Shown here one piece after another: positions 23,405-35,332 of a DNA stretch of 64,000 nucleotides. A program made the translations under genes and the position numbers. Source of the stretch: Tilletiaria anomala UBC 951 (lineage: Eukaryota; Basidiomycota; Exobasidiomycetes; Georgefischeriales; Tilletiariaceae); assembly GCF_000711695.1 (NCBI RefSeq), contig NW_013546936.1:1-64000 (forward strand), written 5' to 3'. Positions within the stretch are counted from its first letter, which is position 1. Each line of letters opens with the position of its first letter. The notes under the pieces are model-generated. The model saw only the letters and a program-made list of their open reading frames with translations, did no database searches and was not told the DNA's origin.

Positions 23405-26400
23405 TCAATCCACGCGCAACATACTCGCGGAACTGCCACCAGCAGCGATGCGTGCATCGAGGCTGCCGAGCTGCGGGTCCATAGCCTTGTTTCTGCGCCC
23501 GAGCAGCGTGGCATTGCTAATGTTGAGGTCAAACGCACGCTTGTTGGCGCGGGCGCCACGGTCGCGCTGGCCGGCCCTGCCATCGTATAGCGCCGCCGCT
23601 GCAAGCTTTGGATCCGCTCCACCGCGACCAGGGTAGTGCTGCGCCACTTGCTGTTGCTGCTGTGCTTGCGATTGCGCAGCAGCAGAGGCACTGGTGCCGC
23701 TTGCGTCCAAACCTCTTGCCCCACGTTGCTGTTCGACGGCCCGCCCTGCCTCCTGGCCGTACTTGCGTGCGGTTTCCTCGGCCTCATCCTGCTCGTCTTC
23801 CTCGTTGAGTCCCAGCAGTTCGCCACGATTGCCTGGGTTGTAGCCTTTGCGTGCGGCACCCTCCTCTTCCATGCGATGCACCGCGTACGTCACGTCGAAT
23901 GCTTCCTTGAGCTGATTAATACCGGGAGACATCATGGCCACGCGCTGCGCCTTGGTGCCTTTCATCGACTGCAAGAGCGGTGAATCCAGCGGCATCTCGG
24001 ACGACTTGGCCAGTACAATGTCGGCCGAGTTGAGCTCGGGCGCCGGGTCCCGCACGTTGCACCATGGATGGGCAAGGAACTCGTCGATCGTGTACCGCTT
24101 CCGCGGGTCGACGCAAAGGAGGTGCGTGATGAGGTCTTTGGCGGAAGCACTAATGTCGTCCCACCACGGGGAGAGGAACGTGTAGTACCCCTTGGCGACT
24201 TTTTCGGTGAGCACCGAGATGGACTCGTCGTAAAATGGTGGGAAGCCGCAGAAGAGCGTGTAAAGCACACAGCCAAGCGCCCACATATCTACTGATTTCG
24301 AGTAGCGCTCATCTTTGACGATCTCCGGGGCAGTGTAGCCGACAGTGCCGCATGGTGTCATCGTGCTCTCCTCCCACACGATCTTGCTGAGCCCAAAGTC
24401 GGCAATCTTGACGCGTCCGATACCGCCACCACCGAGGCCGGGTATGAACTCGCCCTCGTCCTCCTTCTCTTCATCGTACGGTCGCGCCTTGTTAACTTTG
24501 GAAGGGATGATGTTGATCGACTCAAATAGCAAGTTCTCTGGCTTGATATCTCTGTGAGGGTGCAATTCAAGAGTCATTGTCAGCACGTCCAGTCTTCGCG
24601 GGCCTCGTAACGGCTTGCGTCACATACCTATGGACGACTCCTTTCTCCTCGTGGAGGTACCGAATACCTCTGGCGACCTGCAGGATGACGTGCCTTGCGA
24701 GTGGCTCGCTAAAGTATGTCAACTTGACGATCTGGTGGAAAAGTTCACCGCCCTCCAGCAGCTCAAGGACGAGATAATAGTGATCTCTTGACTCGGAGAA
24801 CTCCAGCAGCTGGACGATCCCTTCGTGTTTGAGTCCGCGCATGATCTGTACCTCTTTGAGGATGTTGGCGCGCTGCGAAGTGGCGAAGAGGAAGGAGAGC
24901 TTCAGTCAAACGGCTGTTCCTCGACTTTACATGCAAGACGCAGAGCCGCGCAGAACGAGAATGACGCATAGAAAGAGGAAAGGAAAGAAACGACAAAGCT
25001 GCCACCCTATCTCACCTCGGTGACTCTGTTCTTCTTGCGAAACTGCGGGTCCAAACGGGCGTCCTACAGAGCGATGGAAGCCAGTATCCAAAGCGTGCAG
25101 GCGAACGCATCCAACAGGGGAACGCAGATCGTCAAAGGTCCAGAGGTGTGATCACCGAGCGAGACGAGAGGCCAAGCAGGGAAGAGGAACGGCGAAAAAA
25201 GGAAGCGAAAGGGAAACGCAAACAAAGCAGCCACAAGGCAGCGAGGTGCAGTTTCCAGCAGCGGCCGCAATAGCAATGGCGGCGCGAGTGCGACACCGTG
25301 CGAGCATGTTGGACAATGAGCGGCCGTTTCCGAGACCAGGCGGAGAGGGCACAGGTTCAGCGATAGTCGATGCATAGTTGTGGCGATGGATTGAGAGGTG
25401 CGACCGGTAGCGTTGTTGCAAGGCGATGGATGGGGGAAAATTCGTCGAGCGCAAGGACATGATATGGAGAGCGAAAAGGGGAAAGGGCACAGGGAATCGA
25501 AAGGAGAAAAAAGGGGGAAGAAGAAAGACCGTGGATGGGCGGGCGGTCAGCTTGGGATGTCGCTTCTTTCTTCTCGTTTCATTCCTCCTTCATCTATCTT
25601 GGAAAGGGTAGGAGCGGGACGTAGGAGTGGGAGGGAAGCGCAGAGTGTCTCGGCCTTCGCGGAACTGCGCAGGGGACCGAGGCACGCTGTTGGTGCCGCT
25701 TGCGCCCTGCCGCCATCGCATCGCACACCGGGCTTTGGTAGATGTGAAGTGAAGAAGCAGAAGAGAAAAAAGATGCACCCTCGACATGCGACGAGGGCGG
25801 AAAGTAGAAGTGAAAGAAAAAGTGAAAAGAGGTAGAAGTGGAGAGACTGCTTAGAGTCAATTTGGAAAGTCGAGTGTCGAGACAAGGAGGGCCACTGGAT
25901 AGTGACCTCCCAGGCCATGCCGTGCGGTACGCTGGACATGATCTGAAAAGCTGAATGTGGACTGTTCTGCATTGGACGTGTTCGCCTTAAAGCAACGCTG
26001 CCAAGACCACCGCGGCTGATGTTATTGTTATTGGTGTTCGCTATTGCTGCAGTTGATGGTTGTGGCCAGCTGTACCAAGGCCCTCACAAGGAAAGACCGA
26101 GACAAAGGGGATGTCCGGCAGCGACCGTGATGGGACAGGGCGCACCACGCGCAGCCCGACGCAGCCCGACGCAGCGAGACGCAACACTACGCAGCAGCAT
26201 GACACGACGGCGGAGCTGACCCGAAAAGAGTCGAGCTGAGCCAGTGCAAGGATGCCGCCGGCCCATCACCAAAGCACACGGCATAACGAGCGGAGCAGAA
26301 GAAGGAAAGGGACCGGACGGGAGGCACGAGCGGAAGCGTAACTCACCTGGTTGCTGCTTAGTTCAAATTTCCGAACGACCTTGATGGCGACCTTTTGGCC

Positions 26401-27132
26401 TGTCTTGCGATCCCGCGCTTTGTAGACGTTTGAGAATGCGCCACTGGAGAGAGATAAAGGAAGAAACCCATTGTCAGCATCATCGGGCGTGCGTCACAGC
26501 GGTGTGCTCGGCACTCACTCTCCCATCTTCATTAGTAAGACGAAGCGCTCGGTCAATCCCTCGTAGCTCGGCATCTTTTCGCTCGCCTCGCGTTCCTCCT
26601 GTACGATCTGCGCCGCGACGTCCTTGTGTGCCTGCGCTCCCGGTGACGGAAGCGGCTGGTTGCGGCTGTTGCTGTTGCTGACAGCAGCAGCTACGGAGGC
26701 GACACCGCTGTTGGAGCCGCAGCTGCCGTTCGAGTTGGGAACGCCTGCGGCTCCGCCATTGATGACGACGGGCGTGGTGTCCATGCCGGACGTGGCGGCT
26801 CCGCTGGACGGTTGGAAAGGAGGTAAGTGGGATGCTGTTGACGGGTTTAAGCCTTGTTGAGTATGCCCTGGGCTTCCGCTGGCAACGATGATGGGCATGT
26901 TGCTACCCATAGACGCTCGCAGATCGTCCTCGTTTGAGAAGCCCTAAGGAGACGCAACATGATTCAATAAAAGGAGCAAGAAAGCAAGGTGAGTAGTGCG
27001 GCTCTCTTGTAGCAATTCCAAGCAAAGGAACATGGGGAGTTGACTTACATCGTATCGGTGTGAACCGCCATACCCGTCTTTGGCCGCCTTGCCATGACGT
27101 ATGAAGTTCTTGAACTGTTCTAGAACCGGCAT
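23405..27132 (-). CDS. Stress-activated CAMK-type protein kinase (Rck2/Srk1 family)
   Basis: Six exons: 27132-27049, 26943-26519, 26443-26347, 25063-25016, 24872-24628, 24551-23405; 681 aa. Kinase domain about residues 159-455: Gly loop GDGAFSNVYKA, Lys in VAIKVV, HRDIKPENLL rebuilt across the last intron at about 299-308, a family-typical longer insert, DFGLSK at about 351, and GTVGYTAPEIVKDERYSKSV. Rck2/Srk1 kinases are activated by the Hog1/Sty1 MAPK; yeast Rck2 phosphorylates elongation factor 2 under osmotic stress. The segment RVTERANILKEVQIM is also family-typical. The C-terminal tail is Gln/Ala-rich. Exon 4 is only 48 nt and follows a 1283-bp intron. The start MPVLEQFKNFIRHG is the first ATG in its frame. 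A CRE site lies 1.5 kb upstream. Confidence 0.92.
25064..26346 (-). other. Unusually long intron of the Rck2-like gene
   Basis: This 1283-bp GT-AG intron contrasts with about 45-160 bp for nearly all others in the window. Both flanking exons are firm because the kinase N-lobe is continuous across them (ELSSNQ then DARLDPQFRKKNRVTE). Inside lie a purine-rich stretch (about 25460-25540) and a 10-bp tandem repeat (26151-26200). No nested ORF or RNA was recognised. Confidence 0.85.
26151..26200. repeat. 10-bp minisatellite in the long intron
   Basis: Five consecutive 10-bp units: GCAGCCCGAC twice, then GCAGCGAGAC, GCAACACTAC and GCAGCAGCAT. The last three are diverged. Confidence 0.75.
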
Positions 27133-29401
27133 CTGGGCTGATGGTGGGTCGCCGGTGAATGAGCTATCCCGCAACGCTGTTGATCGTTATGCCAGCCGCA
27201 AATGCGAGCGCCCTTGTTGCACTGATGGCGCTACGTGAGCGCCGGGGAGAATGCTGGTAAATACGATGCGAGTCGGAAGGCCCGGCTGTTCCAAGATTGC
27301 GCCACTGTCGGAGTGCGACAAAGCGATGAGCGACCCTGGTCGCGTGCGGCTCGGATCCGCTCAACTTCTGTGCAGACTTTCCGGTCCGTTTCAGACGATG
27401 GCTCGAGGACCAAAGTAAACGGCGTAGGGGTAGGTTCCCACAACCTGCGAGCTGGAGTCGGCGATTCGGAGAGACAGCTGATTCGCAGTTTCGGGAAGCA
27501 TACATAAGCTCTGCGTTGGGCTTGTGTCAGATCGGCTCGTCCTCTGAAAAGTCGAGCCCTCGAGCTATGAAGAGCTGAGCAGAAGCTGAGCTTTTCCAAT
27601 GCTTGGCCGTGCTTTGCAATCAGTGGTGTGGAGGGAAGAGCGCAACGGCTGCGCACAGCGTTCGATGCTCAAACGAAATAGAGTCGGTGGGAGGGGGGTT
27701 CGATGGAAGGCATTTGGAGTCGTCCCACCGATACAGCCCGAGGTGGTTGAATGATGATGATGTTTGAACAGTTACCAACGTCGCAGACGAGGGCAAGCTG
27801 ATGAATGATGTTGCGGGTTCACTGTTGCTGCTGCTGCTGCCTGGACGGAAGGCGGCGGCGGGGCTATGATGATGATGCTGGATGATCCAGACAGCGGCAG
27901 AGGCCAAGGGCGAGGGAGAGAAGGGAGTGCATGTCTCGTCTGAGTCGTGTCTCCTCTCGCATAACAGCGTCATCATCATGGGTCAGTCAGATTCTAGACC
28001 CACACGTCACATCGCCAGCAGGACACATAAAAAGAATGAAAGAAAAAGAAAAATACCCCCGGGCTGTGCGTCTCTGTATTCCGCATTTGTGTGGCTGGCC
28101 ACAACGTTTATTTAACGGCGGGAACAGGTCGCCCGCGCCTGAGCACCGCAGCTCTCTCCAGCTCTCGCTTGGGCCGGGGATGGCGTACTGAATTGATGAT
28201 GCGGAACAGAGAGAAACAGACAACAGAACAAACACAGCATTCATCACAGAAAAGATGTGTGGTGGGGACACAGATCCGGTTGCCACAAAAGTGCGCAGAG
28301 GCACCCAAGCCCGTCCAATCACCCTTTCCCCCACACAAGACTTCAAGCACGAGTATCAAGACCAAGGCTGGTATGTAGAAAACAGCGGCGCTTTGTGCTC
28401 CTATCGGGCCTGCTCTGACATGCTCACAGCTACTCAGACCCTCAGCGTAAGGAAGATGGCCCACCGCGTCTACATGTAGTAATTTTGGAGTTTTGGGTGG
28501 ACTTGTGGGGGTTGGGGTGGTTAAAAAAAATTGGGGCAGTTCTGGGACATACGTTGGACTGCTGCGGTGACGCAGTGAACATGCAAGCTCCGCGCAAGGC
28601 CGCACTTTCCGGAGCGACCGGCCTTTGGAAGTTCAATTCGATGAGCAATGACGTCATATGCCAAAAAAGTGAGCGGTCACCTGGCCCAAATGAGATGGCT
28701 TTCTCTCGCTCCTTGGCGGCTGGGCCTTTCAGGCCTTTGGCTTCAGATTATCATCTTGATCTCATCCAATCTTCCATCCAAAAATGTCACAAGATTGCGC
28801 ACCCGACCACCCCTTGGCCATGACACGTAGGTGTGCTATGTATATCATGGGTCGATGTGCTTGTATCGGTTCCATCAGTGGCGTCGTTCACGTAGGGAAG
28901 CCTTTCTCGAACCCGGCTCAAGCCTTGCTATGTAAATGGCCCGTTTGTCACACTCGGCCGTGTCGATGCGAACGGAAGGCACCCTTCGCGAGTAAGGGCC
29001 TGGTCGATCAAGGGGAATGTAATGCAGTACTCCCCTGCACCTTACACTCCGCAAGGATGTATACTGTTTCTTCACGACGTTCCTCGCAGTGCTTGCGCTC
29101 TCCCAGCGAATCCCAGCGACGTTCGCCAGCATTCTCTCACTTCGACCGCCTTCGTGCAGAAAAGTATAATTATTTGTTCTCGTTGATCCTGTCAAGATAA
29201 ACTGTACACCACTAACGCGGGCGTAGACACGTAAATGCAATGTAGGTGCGTATGGACCTCTGATGTGAGCATTGTCCCAATGGAAGGATGGGCAGACTGT
29301 ATGATGTGCAAGTCAATCATTAAAAAGAAGGCCCATAATGAATGCTGAGTATACCGGGAAGCAAAGCGAAGCGGCGCGTGCGAGCGAGCGCGTAAGGCTG
29401 T
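27133..29401. other. Long gene-free region upstream of the Rck2-like gene
   Basis: This 2.27-kb region has no supportable gene. It probably holds the promoter and 5' UTR of the kinase gene and the 3' UTR of the hydrolase gene. A consensus CRE lies at 28649-28656, and a T/G-rich strand asymmetry with an A8 run is near 28500-28535. No tRNA or 5S rRNA was found. Confidence 0.5.
28649..28656. promoter_or_regulatory. CRE (TGACGTCA), possible Atf1/CREB-type bZIP site
   Basis: Exact palindromic CRE about 1.5 kb upstream of the Rck2/Srk1-like start. The only promoter in this interval is that gene's. In fission yeast the srk1 gene belongs to the Sty1-Atf1 stress programme, so the site is plausible, though far from the ATG. 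Confidence 0.4.
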
Positions 29402-31921
29402 CTATGGGGTATTAGGCGGCGCGCTCATCTCCGGCGTAGGGCCTTGGGGCATGAACGACGCCTTGCCGCACGTCGAGGCCCACATGGGTTCATCCACGTG
29501 GCCGACGCCGGGGACAACGCAAAAGCGGTGGTTAAAGACAGCTCCGCCGCCGCCCGCATTAGCGCTCGTGGACGATGCACTATAAGCAGCAGGGGTGGTA
29601 GTGGGGACAAGGTTGAGGCTCCTCACGAGTGGTTTGAGCACCGAGTATCCCACGAACTGGGACACGTCGAGCGGCGCGCCGGCGAGCAAGACCTTATACA
29701 CCCACCACGCATAGTTGCGGTCGCGCCGGTTGTCTCCTCCTTCCGCGAGGACCTGGCACTCGTAGTCGCCGACGGGGTAACGCGAGCGCGTGTCCATGTC
29801 TCCTTGCAGCGCGACGACGTCACGGGCAATGTAGCGCCTGTTAAAGGTACGCGGAGAGGAATTGCACGTGAGCGAGACAAAGACGACAGATGTCAGCCGA
29901 CGGATGACGGTCGGAGCCACTTACTTGAACATGTCATGCGGCGTGGTGACCTTGGCCTCGACATAGCGCGTGAATCCGCCGTCGAGGCCGTACATCCAGC
30001 TGTTAAACCCTTGGCAGCTGCCCACCTGCATCTGACCCTGGCCCTGGCCGGGACGATCGGCGGTAAAGTACGGGAAGCTGGGGGCGTTGGCGTGCACGTA
30101 TCGCATGTTAAGTGCGTCCGGCGCATCATCCGCGACGAGTGCGTAGCGCGAGACGAACGCGCCGCCTCCCGAGTGGCCGGCCCAGTAGACGGTGCGCAGG
30201 CGGGGGTAGGCAGTGCTGTTGTGGAGGACGGTGCGGATTGCGTCGTAGACGTTGTATGTGCTGCACGCGGCGCCCGCGCCTGGCCAGCCGCCGCTGTCGC
30301 CGTTGCTGCTTCTGCCGGTGTTGCGCGGCGCGACCGGATCATCGCCGCCGACCCAGCTACCGAAGTTGGCCCAGGCGAGGTTGTGCGCCGGGTCGAACCA
30401 GTTGGAGAGGGTGCCGGTGATCATCATGCGCGGGGAGTCGCTCGGGAGGTAGAAGTTGGGCGCGATGAGCACGGTGCTGGCGCCGTCGACGATCGGGTAG
30501 ATGCCCTCCCAGGCATTCTGAAAGTCACGCCCGATGCCGTGCTGGATGACGATGGCGACAGTGGCGTTCGAAGTCACATTGCCGCTGCCGCCAGTAGTGT
30601 CGACCCACTGCTTGTTGACGAACATCGGTACGGTCGCGTTCGTCACACGCGGACACGGCCGGAACTGGATGAAGGATGCACCAGCAGGGCTAGCGGGCAA
30701 TTTGCGCCACGGACCAGCCACTTGGCCCGGCGAAAGCTGCGCCTGCTGCTGAGTTCCGTTATCGCCGGCGCTGCTGCCGCCGCCGATGAGGTGGGTGCGT
30801 TGGAACGTGTAGCTCGCGATGACGGGCGGTGCGGTCGTGTCGGCGGGGTCGTCCGCGTCGCCGGGGATGCCATTGGGGCCTGCGGCGCCGCCGGCAACGC
30901 CGACCGAGGCGGTGGCATTCTTTTTGGCGATGGGCGCTGCGTACAGCGCACAGACGACGTCGCCCTCGTTGCTGGCAGTAGGGAACTGAACGAGCTGGAA
31001 CGCGTTGCACGGCACGCCGCCGTCGATCGATCCGAGCACTGGCTGCGAGCACTGCGCCGCGCACGCCACGACAGCGCGCTGCGCGACGCGGTGCGTGTTG
31101 TTGAGCGTCAGGCGCGACAGGTACGGCGCATCGTCCTCCCACGACGTGCGCGCGCCGGCTATACTCCACGCATACACGAACCCGGCCGGCGCGACCAGCC
31201 CTGTGGCAAGCGGAGAGCCGACGTCCGGTACGCTGTCGTCGTGTGCATATGTGCGTGAGCCTATCACGGCGCCGGCGATGACGGCGACGAGGACTGTTGC
31301 GGCGATGAGCGCGAGTATTGCGTAGAAGAGCGCCGGCCGCCTCCGCCTCGCGGACCGAACCCGCGCCCCCAGCTTGTGATACGTGACAGTAAGCGCCGCC
31401 ACACCTTGGCCATGACGGGGTTCCTTCTCTTCGTGGAGCTCGTACTCTCCGCTATCCTTTTCATTGTTCTTGTCGCTGCTGGGAGACTTCGGGATCGACG
31501 GGCTCTTAGGGTGGTAGGACGGGTATGCGTCCGCGAGGTGCCGCTGCTCTTGGCCATAGGTCGGATATTTCCAAGAGGACGATCTCGACTTGGTGGCGCC
31601 AGCCACTGGGCTATAGTGATTGGAGGCGAGCGGGAAAGGCGTCGTTGCGCGAGTCACATTTTCTGTCGCCGAAGCGTCGCCGCCGCTGCCGCCTGCGAAT
31701 GCGAGCGCACTGGTAAGGCTTGCGGACGCGACTCGGTCGCTGCGCCCTTCTTGCGGTGTGGTATATTCCTCATCTCCTCGGGCGCATTCCTCGAGGTGCG
31801 CCTGCTCGGAAACCAAGCCACTGCGTGGACGCAACGAAGAGGAAGAGGAAGAAGGACGCAGGACGAGCGACCCGCGCTGCGATCGGGATGGCCCTGCACC
31901 TGTGGTAGCGCTGGTGGACAT
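29402..31921 (-). CDS. Type II membrane-anchored alpha/beta hydrolase
   Basis: Exons 31921-29925 and 29837-29402; 810 aa. The intron rebuilds DMFKRYIARDVVALQGDMD. Residues 1-190 are a Ser/Pro-rich cytosolic tail. A single membrane helix (about 197-221) follows the basic RRRRP, with no signal peptide, so type II topology is expected. The outer domain has a nucleophile elbow GHSGGG (Ser about 584), a candidate acid Asp at about 679/681, and His in PGVGHVDEPMW (about 779). Several N-x-S/T sites and many Cys suit a secretory or cell-surface enzyme. The fold is clear; substrate is not, and esterase or peptidase cannot be told apart. The antisense frame across it is a codon-bias shadow. Confidence 0.82.
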
Positions 31922-33318
31922 GATAATGGGCTATAATCGCATGCGAATGGGGTAGATGGCCAGTTAGGAAGCAAGGCAGATAGATGTATGGGTACTGCGG
32001 CTACAGTGTCGGCAGGGCGAGAAGAGCAGGTGTAGAAGCAGGAGCAGGAGCAGAAGCAGAAGCAGGAGTAGGAACCGAAGCCACGGGCGCAACACACGCG
32101 CAGACCAATCGTCTGGGGTGCTTAGGCGAAGAATTGCGGCACCGAGACTGTTCGATCGAGTGCTCGTTACCTGCCCGTTACCTGCGCGGGATGGGAGCAA
32201 GGTGCGCTGAACGATGGCGAGTCCATCCGAAAGAGAAGGGAAGAGTGTGTAGGGATGGAGGCATGCATTCGGAGGGAGGTGCGAGATGTGTAATAATTAG
32301 CCGCAAGCAACGTGCATCGAACAGACTGGAAGGAACAAAGAGAGACAAATAGAGCCTGGCTTGGCTAGGGCACAGGAGCAGTGTCCAGCCAGGCATTGCG
32401 CCTCACAAGCGCCCATTAGCACTAAGTCGACTATGGCAAGTTGCCGGCGGCTGGGCGGAGAGGGCACCAGAGCCCTCTCTGCACGGCGCGCCGAGATCTG
32501 GCACTCTACGTGTGTGCGCAACTTGCCGCCCACTGCTTGCTGGCTAGGTAGTGGGCGTCTAATGTACGTACCTACATCCTGTGACTGCTGCGGTACTATG
32601 GATGTTGAAAGAATGCACCGAGTCTAGCATTTGCATGTAGGAGGACGTCTTTCCTTGTTAGGACAGCGAAGATGCAACCCGTGCATGCAACATGCCATGC
32701 GCTGGAAATATTCTCCTGCTGATGGCGTTTTGTTGGCCAGCCCCTGGCCTGGCCTGGCTAGAAGCCACCAGGACATCTCTGGACGCCTCCCTCAGGGCGT
32801 CAGCACATGATCGCCCACGCGAGGCGCACTGTGTCTGCCGATGGGGTGAAAGAACCCAACCTCGACCTGTTCCGTCTCCTTTTCGCCGCTTCATCACTTC
32901 ATGCCTTAATCCATCGCAAGGCCATCGTCTGCTTGCAGCCCGGAGGCCTGGTAAGTGTGTCATCTGCGCCACAGTCAGCCCAGAGGCCGGTACTAGGCGG
33001 CGGTGGGTTAGGTACATGTACAAGGTGCATATTATACACTGGATATGATGCGTTGATCATGTACATGTCCTGCTGCCTGATCCGAAACACCTGCAATGGG
33101 TTGGCGCCAAGCAGTTTAAAATCATTCTCCAATAAGAGAGCAGGCTAGATTCCAGCGCACAAGCGGCAGACGCACAACTCGGCAAATAGAACTTCGCAAT
33201 CTAATTTGTATTCGGTGCTGGTGAAATTGGATCGGACGATGTCCTCAATACCAAAGTTACACAATACTTCACAAGAAATCCGCGCAATGTGATCTACATC
33301 GGGCAAACGATCGTCCAT
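31922..33318. other. Intergenic, hydrolase promoter to Hsp20-like 3' end
   Basis: About 1.4 kb with no gene supported. It contains a purine-rich hexamer repeat (GAAGCA/GGAGCA units, 32035-32076). Confidence 0.5.
32035..32076. repeat. Hexanucleotide purine-rich repeat
   Basis: Seven consecutive 6-bp units of the GAAGCA/GGAGCA type, the last two diverged. Close to the hydrolase start, probably in its promoter or 5' UTR. Confidence 0.65.
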
Positions 33319-35070
33319 TCAGTCAAGCTGCAGATCATCCAGCTCCTGCTCAGCCTCTTCCCGCCGCTGCTGCGTCTGCTGCGCTGGCGTCGCCGTCGAT
33401 GCTGCTGTTGTTGCTGCAGGGACCCAGATCTTGAACCCTTCATGGGTAAGGTCTGCCTGAATCAGCGCCAGGTCGACTCCGGCGGGGATGCCGAAGCTCT
33501 TGCTGATCATGCCTGCACCCGCGTTGGGGTTGGGATTAGCGTCGGCATTGGCATTGGCGTTCGAGCTGCCGTCGACGTGGACGAGCGATTTGTCGTCTTC
33601 GGCGTCGCCAGCGTCAGACGAGGCGCTGCTGTCGCTGCTACTGCCGCTGCTGTCGTTAGAGAGGACAACAACGTCATCCGCCTGCTCGTTTGCACTCTCC
33701 TCCGAGTCTTCAGGCAGCATGATCTCCTCGCCTGTGCGCTCGTCGACATCGCGCACGTGCGCCGTCTTGTGACGGCGGCATCTGCGACTGCTGTTCCTGC
33801 GCTTGCGTTTCCCGCTCCCGCCGCTGGGGCTGCTGCTACTGCTGTCATTGCCATATGCGGACGCAGGTGCGTCGGCGGGCCAAAGGCCTTTGATGACCAC
33901 TTCGCGCTTGGACGGGTCGACGTGAATGTCAATTTCGGACGACTTGATGGCCGACGAGTCGCGTATGAGAGCAGGCGTGAACGGGTGGAAGAAGAGCACG
34001 TGCTCCGACATGTGCTCTTGACCTTGTTCGCGTTCTTCAGCGGTGACCAGTGACTGCTCGACGTCTGGAGGAGTCGCAACAGGAGCCGGGTTCGCAGCCG
34101 GCGTCGGCGCTGCGTCGGTCGGCATCTCGTCATGTCCCTTGTCCTTGTTCTCGTCGGGCTGACAGACCTGGTTGTGGCAAGAAGAGAGCGAGTGGATGAG
34201 TGACTGCTGGGCAAATGGTCAAGGTGCGCATTGACAACAAATGCTTACATCTTTCTGTCTCTCAGTTTGCTGCTGCGAGTCTTGCCTTTGCTCTTGTCGC
34301 TGCGGGTGAGCAGCAGTCTCGGCGTCAAGGCCGCCAAAGAGGCCGCCAAAGACATGCTTGACAGTCTGCTCGATGAGATCGGTAGCATTGCTCATCTCCT
34401 CGTCCTCTTGCTGACGCTGTTCATTCTCATTTTTGCAGTAGGAGTGCGGCAGAGCACCGAGAAGCTGCTTGAAGAAGTGTTGTTGAGACTCTACATGGCG
34501 CTGACGCTGATGCTGCAGTTGACGCTGGATCTCGGTGGCGCGTGCGCGCTGCAGCTGGAGCTGGCGAGCTTGTTGCTGACGAAGCTGCTCCTGGCGCTGT
34601 ACCTCTCGCTCCTCCTCTTGAAAGCCTTGCAGATACTGAGCGAGCAGATTCTGCAAGAAGGCAGCAGCCTGCGCCTTTTGCCTCTCGCTCTCGTGCTGGC
34701 GTTGACGTTCGCGTTCAGCCTCGAGCTGGCGCTGACGATGTAGTTGGAGCAACTGCGCCTGGCGCTGACGAGCTAGACGGAAGCGACGCTGGCGTTCACG
34801 CTCAGCCTCGAGTTGCTGTTGCTGCCGCCTCTGCTGCTGATGTTGTTGATGCTGCCATTCAGAGGCGAGGACGGAAAAGAAGTCGGACGAGGCATCCTCC
34901 CCATCGAAGGGCAAGAAGCCGGATGCATGCGACCTGACTGGCTCTTGTGAGTAGGCGACAGGCATGCAACGGCCGCTGAACACTGCCGACTGCCGGCGAC
35001 GAGATGCGGTCGGCGGTGCCGCCGTGGGCTGGTACCATGCGGTGTGAGACGGGTAGATGAAGACTGACAT
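33319..35070 (-). CDS. Oversized Hsp20/alpha-crystallin-like protein with Gln-rich N terminus
   Basis: Exons 35070-34249 and 34167-33319; 556 aa against about 150-220 for a usual small heat-shock protein. Residues about 90-230 are a Gln/Arg/Glu coiled-coil-like, prion-like stretch. A split alpha-crystallin-like domain follows: EIDIHVDPSKREVVIKGLWP at about 352-371, then after about 120 acidic/Ser-rich residues, SKSFGIPAGVDLALIQADLT and GFKIWVPA at about 496-525. These match the usual beta strands and the LP-x(n)-I-x-A-x(n)-G-x-L-x-I-x-VP pattern. The insert carries basic (KRKRRNSSRRCRRHK, possible NLS) and acidic parts. A perfect heat-shock element and a TATA box lie upstream, which supports a heat-inducible chaperone role. 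The domain call is by pattern and not searched. Confidence 0.78.
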
Positions 35071-35194
35071 GCTGGCTGATGAGCTTGAGGAGCTATCGAT
35101 TGGTGTAGGCGAAGGAACTCTGCGCTTCGCTGGTTGGTGTTATTGGGTGATGATGGGAGGAGGGCATGATGATTCGAGAGTATGGACTGCGCAC

Positions 35195-35202
35195 CTTATA
35201 TA
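35195..35202 (-). promoter_or_regulatory. TATA box of the Hsp20-like gene
   Basis: On the minus strand the sequence reads TATATAAG, 125 bp upstream of the ATG at 35070. Well-formed TATA boxes are typical of inducible genes. Confidence 0.65.
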
Positions 35203-35332
35203 CTTGCCTGCACCGCTTCGGGCTGACGTGGTCTTGTTGCAATGCTTCGGTGGCTATGACCGAAAGAAAAGCATGGGACGTGGATGGGATGGGTTCGTGA
35301 GTGTGACGCGTTGCTGCACAATCGAACGCGCG

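Noticed and set aside
27882-28823. Short open frames in the 2.27-kb gap upstream of the kinase gene
   Set aside because: No splice partners, no motifs and heavily biased composition; treated as noncoding.
29444-31258. 604-codon open frame on the + strand
   Set aside because: It is antisense to the alpha/beta hydrolase gene and its Arg/Val/Ala-rich product is a GC codon-bias shadow with no motif.
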